This document shows, piece by piece, positions 1 through 8,594 of a stretch of 64,000 nt of DNA. Source of the stretch: an uncultured bacterium (GTDB lineage: Bacteria > Bacteroidota > Ignavibacteria > Ignavibacteriales > Melioribacteraceae). Location: contig CALDDL010000012.1 in assembly GCA_937936675.1 (NCBI GenBank), positions 1-64,000 of the forward strand, read 5' to 3'. The translations under genes were made by a program, and so were the position numbers. Within the stretch, counting starts at the first letter, position 1; each line of letters opens with the position of its first letter. A model generated the notes under the pieces. It was not told the origin of the DNA. It saw nothing but the letters and a program-made list of their open reading frames with translations, and did not search any database.

Positions 1-469
1 TAAATATAGGGTCATATCCGAAACCTTCGGTTCCTCGTGATTCCAAAATAATCCTGCCGGGTAATTCTCCTACACAATCGATCTTTTTAATTCCATCAAA
101 AAAAACGGCATGACTAATAAACTTAGCTAAATGTGGTTCGGGTAAATTTTCGAGTTCGGAAATTACTTTTTTATTATTGTCTTCATAAGAGCAATTTTCA
201 CCTGAATATCTCGCCGAATAAACTCCGGGTCTTCCATCAAGTTGTGCTATATCTAATCCGGAATCATCAGCAATTACGGGCTCTTTATAAATTTCATAAA
301 TTGCTTTAGCCTTTAGAAAAGCATTCTCTTCAAATGTAAATCCGGTCTCGGGTACATCAATAGTATTCCCTAAATCAGCTAATGAATAGACTTCAATACC
401 TGTACCATTAAATAATGCTTTTACTTCTTTGGTTTTTCCTTTATTTTGGGATGCAAAAATTAATTTCAT
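1..469 (-). CDS. rdgB: RdgB/HAM1-family non-canonical purine NTP pyrophosphatase (3' part cut by window edge)
   Basis: House-cleaning pyrophosphatase that hydrolyses ITP, dITP and XTP to the monophosphate so that deaminated purines are not built into nucleic acid. Reading the minus strand from an ATG at 469, the protein begins MKLIFASQNKGKTKEV (the phosphate-binding SxNxxK loop of the family) and continues with TFEENAFLKA and then ADDSGLDIAQLDGRPGVYSA, all hallmark HAM1 motifs. The C-terminal part lies beyond position 1. The start is one base after the stop of the CMD-family gene upstream, so it is probably co-transcribed with that gene and uvrA. Identification is firm; only the C-terminus is unseen. 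Confidence 0.93.
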   Translation of the reverse strand, partial: MKLIFASQNKGKTKEVKALFNGTGIEVYSLADLGNTIDVPETGFTFEENAFLKAKAIYEIYKEPVIADDSGLDIAQLDGRPGVYSARYSGENCSYEDNNKKVISELENLPEPHLAKFISHAVFFDGIKKIDCVGELPGRIILESRGTEGFGYDPIF

Positions 470-470
470 A

Positions 471-830
471 CTATTTATTACTCTCTTTCTCATTTATACA
501 TTCATCAAGTTTTTCCATTCCAAACCTTAAATGAGGGATTACAATTGAACCCCCTACAATGAGTGCTATATTAAATGATTCATGTAATTCTTCTCTAGTG
601 GCACCTTCTTGAATAGCTCTATCGATATGATAAAGGATACAATCGTTACATCTTAAGACCATTGAAGCTACTAACCCCATTAATTCTTTTGTTTTAGAAT
701 CAAGAGCACCCTTGATATAAGCTTTATTATCAAGCGCAAAAAATTTATTGAAATCTCTGAAACCAGAATTTAATATTTTATCATTCATTTCAGAGCGGTA
801 TGTTTTAAATTCGCTTAAAGTAGTTTTCAT
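471..830 (-). CDS. Carboxymuconolactone decarboxylase (CMD/AhpD-like) family protein
   Basis: Small all-helical protein of 119 residues. It has the AhpD-like core CNDCILYHI, that is CxxC followed by His three residues later, within a helix ending in a VGGSIVIPHL segment. In AhpD-type members the CxxC/His set is a redox-active or peroxidase-recycling site; whether this protein is a disulfide reductase or another CMD activity cannot be told from sequence. Its start overlaps the stop of uvrA by 4 bases (ATGA), and rdgB follows after one base, so the three genes look like one translationally coupled unit. The family is common next to unrelated housekeeping genes, so the context gives no substrate. 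Confidence 0.85.
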   Translation of the reverse strand: MKTTLSEFKTYRSEMNDKILNSGFRDFNKFFALDNKAYIKGALDSKTKELMGLVASMVLRCNDCILYHIDRAIQEGATREELHESFNIALIVGGSIVIPHLRFGMEKLDECINEKESNK

Positions 831-3673
831 TTTCTATCCCATTTTTTTCTATTAAGTTCTTTTTTTAAATAAGTTCCTGTTATACTATTCTTTATTTTAG
901 AAATATCTTCTGGAGTACCAGTCGCTATAATTTCACCTCCATGCGCTCCGCCACCCGGACCTAAATCTATAACATGATCAGCAACTTTTATTACATCCAG
1001 ATTATGCTCTACAACTACGACAGTATTCCCCTTATCCACTAATTTCATCAATACGTCCAATAAAATTTTTACATCTTCAAAGTGCAATCCGGTCGTAGGT
1101 TCATCAAGAATATAAAGAGTTTTACCTGTACTTACTTTGCTAAGTTCGGTAGCGAGTTTAACCCTTTGTGCTTCGCCGCCGGAAAGTGTGGTTGCTTGCT
1201 GACCTAATTTTATGTAACCCAATCCTACATCATGTATAGATTGAATTTTTCTTTTAATTCGCGGTAGATCATCAAAAAATTCTAATGCATCATCTACAGT
1301 CATTTCGAGCACTTCAGAAATACTTTTTGTTTTATAAAGGATTTCTAGAGTTTCCCTGTTATATCTTCTCCCGTTGCAAACTTCGCAGAGGACATAGACA
1401 TCAGGAAGAAAATTCATTTCGATCTTCTTTAGACCATCGCCATGACATTCTTCGCATCTTCCGCCGGCTACATTAAAACTAAATCTACCCGGTCCATATC
1501 CCCGCATTTTAGATTCGGGTAACTGTGAAAATAGATCTCTTATATGAGTGAATAAACCAGTATATGTAGCCGGATTAGAGCGTGGAGTTCTCCCTATTGG
1601 TGCTTGATCAATCTCTATCACTTTATCTATCTCATCGGTACCAGTTACCTTCTTATATGGAAGCGGAATTAATTTAGATTGATAAAACTTGTGCATCAAA
1701 ATTCTTACTAAAGTTTCATTTATTAACGAAGACTTACCTGATCCGCTAACTCCTGTTACGGTAGTAAAAGTTCCTAAAGGTATTGTTAAATCAACATTCT
1801 TTAAATTATTGCCACTTGCCCCAATGATAGAAATAAAACTACCATTACCTTTTCTTCTGTCGGTAGGTATTTCTATTCGCTTTTCATCTTTTAAATAATC
1901 GATAGTTAATGAATGGAAATCATTTTTATTGTTTATAATTTTTTCTGTATCGCCAATAACGCAAATCTCGCCGCCATGCACACCTGCACGTGGACCAAGA
2001 TCGATTATAAAATCTGAGCTTTCAATTGTCTCTCGATCATGTTCAACAACGATAACCGTATTTCCTAAATCACGAAGACGCTTTAATGAATTTATTAATT
2101 TTTCATTATCGTTTTGATGAAGCCCAATGCTCGGTTCATCCAGCACATAAAGAACACCCGCTAACTGAGTTCCGATCTGAGTTGCAAGACGAATCCTTTG
2201 AGATTCGCCGCCTGATAGTGATCTAGCACTTCTATCTAAAGTCAAATAATCTAATCCAACATTTAATAGAAATTCTATTCGAGAAGTAATCTCTTTTAAT
2301 ATCTGTTTCGAAATTATTTTTTCTCTTTCAGTCAAAGAAATATTTTCAAAGAATTTTTTTGCTTCTTCTATCGATCTATTGGTTACTTCGGAAATATTAA
2401 GTCCATTGAACTTAACAGCTAAAGATTCTTTTTTTAGCCTGCCTCCATTACAAGAGGAGCAGACTTTTGTATTCATAAAGGCTTCCGCCCAATTACGTAT
2501 ATGATTCGATGAAGTATTATCATAATAATGCTGAACGTAATTAAAAACTCCTCGGAATTTATTATAATAGGTTACCGATCTACCGCCACCCATTTTATAC
2601 GAGAAAGGTAATTTGTCTTCGGAGCCATAGAGTAATATTTTCTTTTGTTCTTCATTTAGGTCTTTCAACGGTGTATTAAAATCAAATCCATATTTTTCAG
2701 CAATTCCTTCTACCTGATTAAAAAACCAAGTTTTACGCGGTTTCCCGAGGGCAGTTATCCCTTCTTCTTTAATACTCTTTTCCCAGTCGGGAATAATTAA
2801 GTTTATATCCAGTTCTCTTCTTTCACCAAGTCCATCGCAATCAGGACAATATCCATAAGGTGAATTAAAAGAGAAAGAATTTGGCGCAAGTTCTTGGAAT
2901 CCGATTCCGCAATAAAGACAAGCAAATTCTCTACTGAATAAATTATCGGATTTTCCATCATTAATAATAAGATTACCATTCCCAAAATTTAATGCGGCTT
3001 CTACTGATTCACTTATTCTACTTCTTGCCTGTTCATTTATTTTAAGACGATCAATTACTATTTCAATATCATGAGTTTTATATCGATCAACTTTCAGCCC
3101 ATCGATAAGTTCTAATACTTCACCATCCACTCTTACCCGAATGAATCCATCTTTAGATATCTCTTCGAAAAGTTCTTTATAATGTCCTTTCCTGCCTCGA
3201 ACTATTGGTGAAAGTATAGAAATTCGTTGATCATTATAATTTGTAAGGATTGTATCTATGATTTGATTAGTCGATTGTTTTTGTACCGGTCTTCCACAGT
3301 TATAACAATGTGGTGTGCCTACCCTTGCATATAGAAGTCGAAGATAATCATATATTTCTGTTACCGTTCCAACTGTAGAACGGGGATTACCGCCTGTGGA
3401 TTTTTGTTCTATTGATATTGCAGGACTCAATCCTTCAATTAAATCGACATCCGGTTTTTCAAGTATATTCAGAAACTGTCGAGCATAAGCCGAAAGCGAT
3501 TCAATATATCTTCTCTGCCCTTCTGCATAAATTGTATCAAATGCCAAGGAAGATTTGCCAGAACCGGATAATCCGGTTATAACAATAAGTGTATCGCGCG
3601 GGATTTCGAGACTAATATTTTTTAGATTATGTTCTCTTGCGCCTTTTATTATAATTTTATTTTGTAATTCCAT
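827..3673 (-). CDS. uvrA: Excinuclease ABC subunit A
   Basis: Damage-recognition ATPase of nucleotide excision repair; a dimer works with UvrB to locate bulky lesions. The 948-residue length is normal. Visible are the first Walker A (GLSGSGKSSLAF, about residue 35), the second Walker A (GVSGSGKSSLI, about 645), two ABC signatures (LSGGESQRIRLA and LSGGEAQRVKLA), and two Walker B/D-loop segments (VLDEPSIGLH and ILDEPTTGLH). Zinc-module cysteines include CYNC, CLYC/CPDC and CEEC/CEVC. The gene heads a minus-strand unit with the CMD-family gene (4-base overlap) and rdgB. Its start is about 80 bases from the divergent YigZ-family gene, so the two promoters must lie in that short gap. No SOS box was recognised. 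Confidence 0.98.
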   Translation of the reverse strand: MELQNKIIIKGAREHNLKNISLEIPRDTLIVITGLSGSGKSSLAFDTIYAEGQRRYIESLSAYARQFLNILEKPDVDLIEGLSPAISIEQKSTGGNPRSTVGTVTEIYDYLRLLYARVGTPHCYNCGRPVQKQSTNQIIDTILTNYNDQRISILSPIVRGRKGHYKELFEEISKDGFIRVRVDGEVLELIDGLKVDRYKTHDIEIVIDRLKINEQARSRISESVEAALNFGNGNLIINDGKSDNLFSREFACLYCGIGFQELAPNSFSFNSPYGYCPDCDGLGERRELDINLIIPDWEKSIKEEGITALGKPRKTWFFNQVEGIAEKYGFDFNTPLKDLNEEQKKILLYGSEDKLPFSYKMGGGRSVTYYNKFRGVFNYVQHYYDNTSSNHIRNWAEAFMNTKVCSSCNGGRLKKESLAVKFNGLNISEVTNRSIEEAKKFFENISLTEREKIISKQILKEITSRIEFLLNVGLDYLTLDRSARSLSGGESQRIRLATQIGTQLAGVLYVLDEPSIGLHQNDNEKLINSLKRLRDLGNTVIVVEHDRETIESSDFIIDLGPRAGVHGGEICVIGDTEKIINNKNDFHSLTIDYLKDEKRIEIPTDRRKGNGSFISIIGASGNNLKNVDLTIPLGTFTTVTGVSGSGKSSLINETLVRILMHKFYQSKLIPLPYKKVTGTDEIDKVIEIDQAPIGRTPRSNPATYTGLFTHIRDLFSQLPESKMRGYGPGRFSFNVAGGRCEECHGDGLKKIEMNFLPDVYVLCEVCNGRRYNRETLEILYKTKSISEVLEMTVDDALEFFDDLPRIKRKIQSIHDVGLGYIKLGQQATTLSGGEAQRVKLATELSKVSTGKTLYILDEPTTGLHFEDVKILLDVLMKLVDKGNTVVVVEHNLDVIKVADHVIDLGPGGGAHGGEIIATGTPEDISKIKNSITGTYLKKELNRKKWDRK

Positions 3674-3753
3674 TTAGATACATTTGTAAAAGTTCAATCA
3701 AGAAGTTTACTTAATAACAGACCTAAAATCAATTTTATTTGTATTGAAAGAGT

Positions 3754-4380
3754 ATGAACGAATTAAATAAATCAATAAAAATTATAACATCGGAAAATGA
3801 ATTTCGTTTCAAAGAAAAGGGAAGCGAATTCATTTCTTATGCTTTTTATATAGAATCTGAAGAAGAAGCATTGGAAAAACTTCACTTTATTAAGAAAAAA
3901 TTTTACGATGCTGTTCATCATTGCTATGCTTATTCAATTAATTATGAAATAAGTAAATATTCAGATGATGGCGAACCAAACGGAACAGCAGGGATAAGAA
4001 TTTTCAATGCGATTAATCATTTTGAAATAACTAATATAATTGTAATCGTAATTCGATATTTTGGCGGAGTTAAACTAGGGGTTGGTCCCCTCGGGAAAGC
4101 TTACTATTATGCCGCAGAACAATTACTTTCCGAAATAACTACTATTACTAAAAAACCATATCAAGTTTTAGAAATTTATTATAATTATGACCAAACAAGT
4201 AAAATTCACTATCTAATAAAACAAAATAATGCCATAATTGAATCAATGATATATGAACCGGAACTAAAAATAGTATGTTTGGTATTAATATCAGAAATTA
4301 ATAAATTTGTGGAGGAACTTATCGATTTTTCGGGGGGTTCGATTAAAATAAAAATAATAAATGGAATAAAGTACCTTTAA
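3754..4380 (+). CDS. YigZ/IMPACT (UPF0029) family protein
   Basis: A 208-residue member of the YigZ/IMPACT family. The N-terminal domain carries the family signatures HHCYAYSI, SDDGEPNGTAG and VIRYFGGVKLGVGPLGKAY (about residues 55-120). A shorter, less conserved C-terminal ferredoxin-like (DUF1949-type) domain follows. The eukaryotic relative IMPACT interferes with GCN1-GCN2 activation; the bacterial role is not well defined, though a ribosome/translation factor-like fold has been described. It is transcribed divergently from uvrA and followed by the independently promoted Rrf2 gene. Family assignment is confident, function is not. Confidence 0.9.
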   Translation: MNELNKSIKIITSENEFRFKEKGSEFISYAFYIESEEEALEKLHFIKKKFYDAVHHCYAYSINYEISKYSDDGEPNGTAGIRIFNAINHFEITNIIVIVIRYFGGVKLGVGPLGKAYYYAAEQLLSEITTITKKPYQVLEIYYNYDQTSKIHYLIKQNNAIIESMIYEPELKIVCLVLISEINKFVEELIDFSGGSIKIKIINGIKYL

Positions 4381-4402
4381 GGTCTTTTTTTATAACTAAT
4401 TC

Positions 4403-4431
4403 TTGACAAAGCAGTACTATTTACTTAATTT
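4403..4431 (+). promoter_or_regulatory. Sigma-70-like promoter of the Rrf2-family gene
   Basis: TTGACA at 4403-4408, a 17-base spacer and TAATTT at 4426-4431. It lies about 70 bases before the ATG of the Rrf2 gene. The -35 is a perfect consensus match and the -10 matches at four of six positions. Functional use is inferred. Confidence 0.55.
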
Positions 4432-4441
4432 CTATATTAAG
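4424..4441. promoter_or_regulatory. Inverted repeat over the -10 box, possible Rrf2 autoregulatory operator
   Basis: CTTAAT, six bases, ATTAAG: perfect 6-bp arms that cover the -10 hexamer at 4426-4431. A dimeric winged-helix repressor bound here would block the promoter. Rrf2-family Fe-S regulators such as IscR commonly control their own gene, which makes autoregulation plausible. The motif is short and AT-rich, so chance occurrence is possible. Confidence 0.3.
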
Positions 4442-4499
4442 ATATTAATCTCCCGATAGTCTTAGTTAATGTTTAATAAATAATTAGATTGAGAAAAAA

Positions 4500-4928
4500 A
4501 TGATTTATACTAAAACAGGTGAATATGCAATAAGAGCGATCTTGTTTTTGGCACGCCAACCAAAAGACAGTTTAATTATGTCTTCTGAAATTGCTAAAAG
4601 CGAAGATATTCCCTCTCATTATTTAGCAAAAATTTTACAAAGAATGGCTAAATATGGTTATGTTGATTCTTATAAAGGGCGAGGCGGGGGATTTAAAATT
4701 ACTGAATTAGCCAAAAAAAGTTCAATACTTGAAATCGTTGAACGTGTAGAAGGTCCTGTTATTAATCTCAAATGCGTTACGGGTTTAAAAGAATGCTCAG
4801 ATGAAAGTCCATGTCCGCTTCACGATGAATGGGCTGAATTAAGAAATAGAATATATAATCTCATCTCAAGTAAATCAGTTCAAGAGGTTGCTGAAAAATA
4901 TTCTGAAACTTTAAGAAAAGCTAAATAA
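4500..4928 (+). CDS. Rrf2-family transcriptional regulator with Fe-S cluster cysteines
   Basis: A 142-residue winged-helix regulator. The N-terminus MIYTKTGEYAIRAILFLA, the recognition-helix region IPSHYLAKILQRM and the wing GRGGGFKI are typical of Rrf2 proteins. Three cysteines at residues 92, 99 and 105 (C-x6-C-x5-C) occupy the place of the cluster ligands of IscR, NsrR and RsrR, so it probably senses Fe-S status, nitric oxide or redox state. No isc, suf or nitrosative-stress gene is adjacent, so its targets are probably elsewhere. It is monocistronic, with a consensus promoter upstream and a strong terminator immediately downstream. Which of the Rrf2 subfamilies it belongs to cannot be decided here. 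Confidence 0.92.
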   Translation: MIYTKTGEYAIRAILFLARQPKDSLIMSSEIAKSEDIPSHYLAKILQRMAKYGYVDSYKGRGGGFKITELAKKSSILEIVERVEGPVINLKCVTGLKECSDESPCPLHDEWAELRNRIYNLISSKSVQEVAEKYSETLRKAK

Positions 4929-4929
4929 A

Positions 4930-4956
4930 AAAAAGCGGCAATAGCCGCTTTTTTTT
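4930..4956. terminator. Rho-independent terminator, usable from both sides
   Basis: GC-rich stem GCGGC/GCCGC (4935-4939 with 4944-4948), loop AATA, flanked by an A tract before and a T tract after the stem. It directly follows the Rrf2 stop codon and faces the convergent O-methyltransferase gene. Confidence 0.88.
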
Positions 4957-4986
4957 ATGATCATTTATTTATAATCATTAATTTCT

Positions 4987-5634
4987 TTACTGTTTTATTC
5001 CGATACCGATTCCATCTCCAATAGGTAAAATAGTTGAAAATAGTTGTTCGTTCTCTAAAAAGTATTTATTAAAATTTCTTATTGCTTCGGTAGAGTTTAT
5101 ATATTTTTCGGGCACTTCTTCTGAAGCAGCATAACCTTTCCATAAAAGATTATCAATAAAAATCACTCCACCCTTATTTAATTTCTTTAATGAGTAATCA
5201 AATAATTTTTCATAATCTTCTTTATCGGCATCTAAAAATATCAAATCATAATTATTTTCTAAATTCGGAATTATGTCTAAAGCATCTCCTTTGATAATAT
5301 TAATTTTTTCATCGAAGCCGGATTCTTCAATATATTTCAATGCTAATTCAATGTTATCTTTACTTTTTTCTATTGTATCAATAAAACCTTTTTTTCTTAT
5401 CGAACGGGCAATTCGAATTGATGAATATGCAATAGCAGTACCAATTTCTAAAACGTTTTCCGGGCGAAGAGCCTGAACTAATGTTTCTAAAAATTCAGCC
5501 GATTTCCAATCCAGAATAGGAACATTATTCTTAAGTGCAAAATCTTCCATTTTAAGAATCAGTTCACATTTCTCTTTTCTTAAACTCTCTAAATATTTTA
5601 TTTGTGATTTATGCAGTATTCCATTCATATTCAC
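4987..5634 (-). CDS. SAM-dependent O-methyltransferase (catechol/CCoA-OMT type)
   Basis: A 215-residue class I methyltransferase. Motif I appears as VLEIGTAIAYSSIRIA (about residues 80-95), and the metal/SAM-binding loop as DLIFLDADKEDY (about 130-141), followed by GGVIFIDNLLWKG. These features are those of the divalent-metal-dependent catechol/caffeoyl-CoA O-methyltransferase family (methyltransferase_3), which also includes bacterial tRNA hydroxyuridine methyltransferase TrmR/YrrM; the substrate could therefore be a small phenolic or a tRNA wobble base. It starts two bases after the stop of the subtilase gene, so it is the last cistron of the lepA-lepB-subtilase unit. Confidence 0.88.
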   Translation of the reverse strand: MNMNGILHKSQIKYLESLRKEKCELILKMEDFALKNNVPILDWKSAEFLETLVQALRPENVLEIGTAIAYSSIRIARSIRKKGFIDTIEKSKDNIELALKYIEESGFDEKINIIKGDALDIIPNLENNYDLIFLDADKEDYEKLFDYSLKKLNKGGVIFIDNLLWKGYAASEEVPEKYINSTEAIRNFNKYFLENEQLFSTILPIGDGIGIGIKQ

Positions 5635-5636
5635 CT

Positions 5637-7631
5637 TTATTTTAGATATAAAAGTTTTTTATTTAGAACCGTACCATTTATTTTTAATGAATAGATATAA
5701 GAGCCCGAAGAAATGGATTCACCTAAATCATTCGTACCGTTCCAATAGATGTTATTTCTTCCTACCGAAGCGATTCCGGAAAATAGTGTTTTTATTTTCT
5801 CACCTAGTACATTAAAAACTTCCACTTCGGCATAAGTATTATCTTTCGATAAAAAAGTTATTAAAGTAGAACCATTGAATGGATTAGGATAATTTTGAAC
5901 TAGAATATATTCTTCCGGCAGGACTACTTCTTCTTCGCTCTTTGCAGAGGTTAAAATATTGAGTTTCCCGCCAAACATTTTATAGCTTTTTTCCGAATTT
6001 GCCGGTTCACGCTTGCTAAGACCTTCACTAGATTCATAGGTGAAATAAAAAATAATTGATTCATCATTTACGAATTGAGGTAAATTAGATGTAAAGATAA
6101 AACCACCTTGATAATTCATTGCAATCACCTGCTCAATACCGCTGCTCCCCTTAAAGTGTAATTTAAGAGTTTGAAGATTCATTTGGTTCGGATTCTGAAA
6201 AGCTTTTGTAAGAACGATATTCCCATTTGATTCTCTTAAATGTGGATAAGTAATTGCCTTTAATGCTGAAACAATTCCCCAACCGATATCATTATTCGGA
6301 GATTCAGAATTGCTAGCCGATTGCATCATTATCTCACGAACTTGAGTATTTTTAAGATAGGGATAAGCTGACATTAATAGAGCGGTAACACCCGCAGCAA
6401 TAGGACAAGAAAAAGAAGTCCCACTGCCATAGCTATAATTTCCTGAAGTCGTTACACGATAAGTATTAGAACCTTGCGCAGCGATCTCAGGCTTTATTCT
6501 TCCATCAGAAGTTGGTCCAAAACTACTGAAATAGGATATGCCTCCGGATCCTGTAACCGAACCAACCGAAAGAATATTAAAAGCATCTGCCGGAGTGGTA
6601 ATATAACCCCAAGAAGTACTTCTTTCATTACCTGCCGAAGTAAAAGTAACTACACCCTTTCCAAATGCAATATCCGTTGCTTTAGATACTAATGAGGTGG
6701 ACCCATTCATATCAGAATAAGAATAAGAACGTTGATCTTTATCGAAAGTGGAATAACCTAAAGAGCTGCTTGTTAAATCAACTCCCATGCCTTCAAGCCA
6801 TTCCATTGCTGCTACATAATTATCTTCTTCTATATTAGTTTCCGTGGGGACGTATTCAGTTTTTGCTAAGGCATATTGTGCATTAAACGCCGGTCCTATC
6901 ATTTCGCCATTTTGAAATCCGCCTATTAATGAAAATACAGAAGTGCCATGGCTATCTTGATCCAGGACGTCTCCGCTTTCATTTGACGTTACGCCATCTT
7001 TTTGAACAAAATCATATTCGGCAACTACATTTCTACCTTTTAGAGGAGGATTCGATTTCCATCTAAATCCTGTATCTAATAAACCAATAAAAACTCCTTC
7101 GCCAGTTATTCCCATATCGTGAACAAAAGGCACATCGGATAATATATTTTGATTTAATGACGAGCCATAATCATAAGTAAAGTTAGGAGAAGATTTATCA
7201 TTACCTTCTGGTATTGTACCAATTAGATACGAATAATTGGATTCACTTTTAAGTGTTTTTATTATCTCAATTTTTTCTACAAATGGTAGTGAAAGCAATT
7301 CATTATATTCATCAGAAGTTAAAAAGGCAGATACCGCATTAAACCATTTTAGTTTATGAACAATCTCAATACCTTTTCCTGATATCTGATCAATATAATC
7401 GCTATTAATTTTAATATCCGAATAATCTATATAATCTTCGCCAAGAACTTTTTTCCTTCTTTCAATAGCTTTAGAAGAAAGCTCTTTTTCGGCTTCTTTA
7501 TAATATTCGGAAGTTTTATTTAATCTATCTTTATAATCTATTCCCTTGTCTTTGAAATAGATCATATATTTCGTTTGGGCAGATATACTTATTGAAACAA
7601 AAAAGAAAATAAATAGAATAGTTCTTTTCAT
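5637..7631 (-). CDS. Secreted S8 (subtilisin-like) serine protease with T9SS type A sorting domain
   Basis: A 664-residue exported protease. Residues 1-18 form a signal peptide. A propeptide-like region runs to about residue 160. The S8 domain has the catalytic triad Asp186 (LLDTGF), His228 (DSHGTSVFS) and Ser406 (GTSFSCPIAAGV), with the oxyanion Asn335 in SAGNERS. The C-terminal 90 residues (YPNPFNGSTLITF ... GSYIYSLKING ... KKLLYLK) form a T9SS type A sorting domain, so the enzyme is predicted to be secreted across the outer membrane and attached to or released from the surface. It sits 58 bases downstream of lepB and directly before the O-methyltransferase. All catalytic residues are present; the substrate is unknown. 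Confidence 0.93.
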   Translation of the reverse strand: MKRTILFIFFFVSISISAQTKYMIYFKDKGIDYKDRLNKTSEYYKEAEKELSSKAIERRKKVLGEDYIDYSDIKINSDYIDQISGKGIEIVHKLKWFNAVSAFLTSDEYNELLSLPFVEKIEIIKTLKSESNYSYLIGTIPEGNDKSSPNFTYDYGSSLNQNILSDVPFVHDMGITGEGVFIGLLDTGFRWKSNPPLKGRNVVAEYDFVQKDGVTSNESGDVLDQDSHGTSVFSLIGGFQNGEMIGPAFNAQYALAKTEYVPTETNIEEDNYVAAMEWLEGMGVDLTSSSLGYSTFDKDQRSYSYSDMNGSTSLVSKATDIAFGKGVVTFTSAGNERSTSWGYITTPADAFNILSVGSVTGSGGISYFSSFGPTSDGRIKPEIAAQGSNTYRVTTSGNYSYGSGTSFSCPIAAGVTALLMSAYPYLKNTQVREIMMQSASNSESPNNDIGWGIVSALKAITYPHLRESNGNIVLTKAFQNPNQMNLQTLKLHFKGSSGIEQVIAMNYQGGFIFTSNLPQFVNDESIIFYFTYESSEGLSKREPANSEKSYKMFGGKLNILTSAKSEEEVVLPEEYILVQNYPNPFNGSTLITFLSKDNTYAEVEVFNVLGEKIKTLFSGIASVGRNNIYWNGTNDLGESISSGSYIYSLKINGTVLNKKLLYLK

Positions 7632-7689
7632 AAGAGAGACTGTCCTTTCAATAATTAATTAATAATTATATGGAATCAACCATTTATAA

Positions 7690-8577
7690 TCAATGAACTA
7701 ATTTTGCGAGACGGTTTAATCTCACAGAACCTAAAAGTTCAAAGAAATCAGAAAATGGGATTGCAGGATTCCAAGACCAATATATAAAAAATGCTTGACC
7801 CACAACTTTATCACGAGCAACAAAACCCCAAAATCGGCTATCTAAACTATTATCTCGATTATCACCCATCATAAAATAATAATCTTTGGTAATTTTATAA
7901 TTTGTTACAGGTTTTTTATCAATTAAAATTTGATCTCCTTCAATAGTAACTACTCTTCTATCATATTCTCTATCAATAATTGTACGCCATTGCTCTACAT
8001 TATTTCTATTTAGCTGGATGATATCCCCTTTCTTAGGTACGACTACGGGTCCATAATTATCTTCATTAAATTGCGCGCCGGAAGGGAAAATCCGTGGATT
8101 TGTAACTGTCTTTGGCATTGCATTTGAATTTAAATATTGAATATGAGGAGGAATATCTGCTTCTTTTCCATTGATAAAAACTACTTTTTCTTTAATTACA
8201 ACAGTATCCCCTGGTTCACCAATCAATCGCTTGACATAGTTATCTATATTTACCGGTTTTAATTCATCTTTATCCCCCGGAAATTCAAAAACAACAATAT
8301 CACCTCTTTTAGGTTCCCTTACTGCCGGCAACTGAAAATATGGGAGTGCAATATTTGTGAATGGAATACTTCTAGGAGAAGATGATCCATAAAGAAATTT
8401 ATTCACGAAGAGGAAATCTCCTACCATAATAGTTTTTTCCATGGAAGGAGTAGGTACTCGCGATGTCTCTATTATAAATGTCTTTAAAATTAATGCTGCA
8501 ATCGCAGCGAAGAATAAATTTTTCAAAAACTCAAGAAATTTTTTGAATTGAGTTTTTGGTGTTTCATTTTTAGTCAT
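7690..8577 (-). CDS. lepB: Signal peptidase I
   Basis: Membrane serine protease that removes signal peptides from Sec/Tat substrates. The protein has 295 residues with one N-terminal transmembrane helix (about 19-36). Catalytic Ser45 lies in SRVPTPSMEKTI and the general base Lys116 in YVKRLIGEPGDTV. The C-terminal GDNRDNSLDSRFWG box is the conserved type I signature. It is encoded 17 bases behind lepA, the same order seen in Escherichia coli (lepA-lepB). Many secreted proteins in this window would be its clients. Confidence 0.97.
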   Translation of the reverse strand: MTKNETPKTQFKKFLEFLKNLFFAAIAALILKTFIIETSRVPTPSMEKTIMVGDFLFVNKFLYGSSSPRSIPFTNIALPYFQLPAVREPKRGDIVVFEFPGDKDELKPVNIDNYVKRLIGEPGDTVVIKEKVVFINGKEADIPPHIQYLNSNAMPKTVTNPRIFPSGAQFNEDNYGPVVVPKKGDIIQLNRNNVEQWRTIIDREYDRRVVTIEGDQILIDKKPVTNYKITKDYYFMMGDNRDNSLDSRFWGFVARDKVVGQAFFIYWSWNPAIPFSDFFELLGSVRLNRLAKLVH

Positions 8578-8594
8578 AAGATTACCAAATTCCT

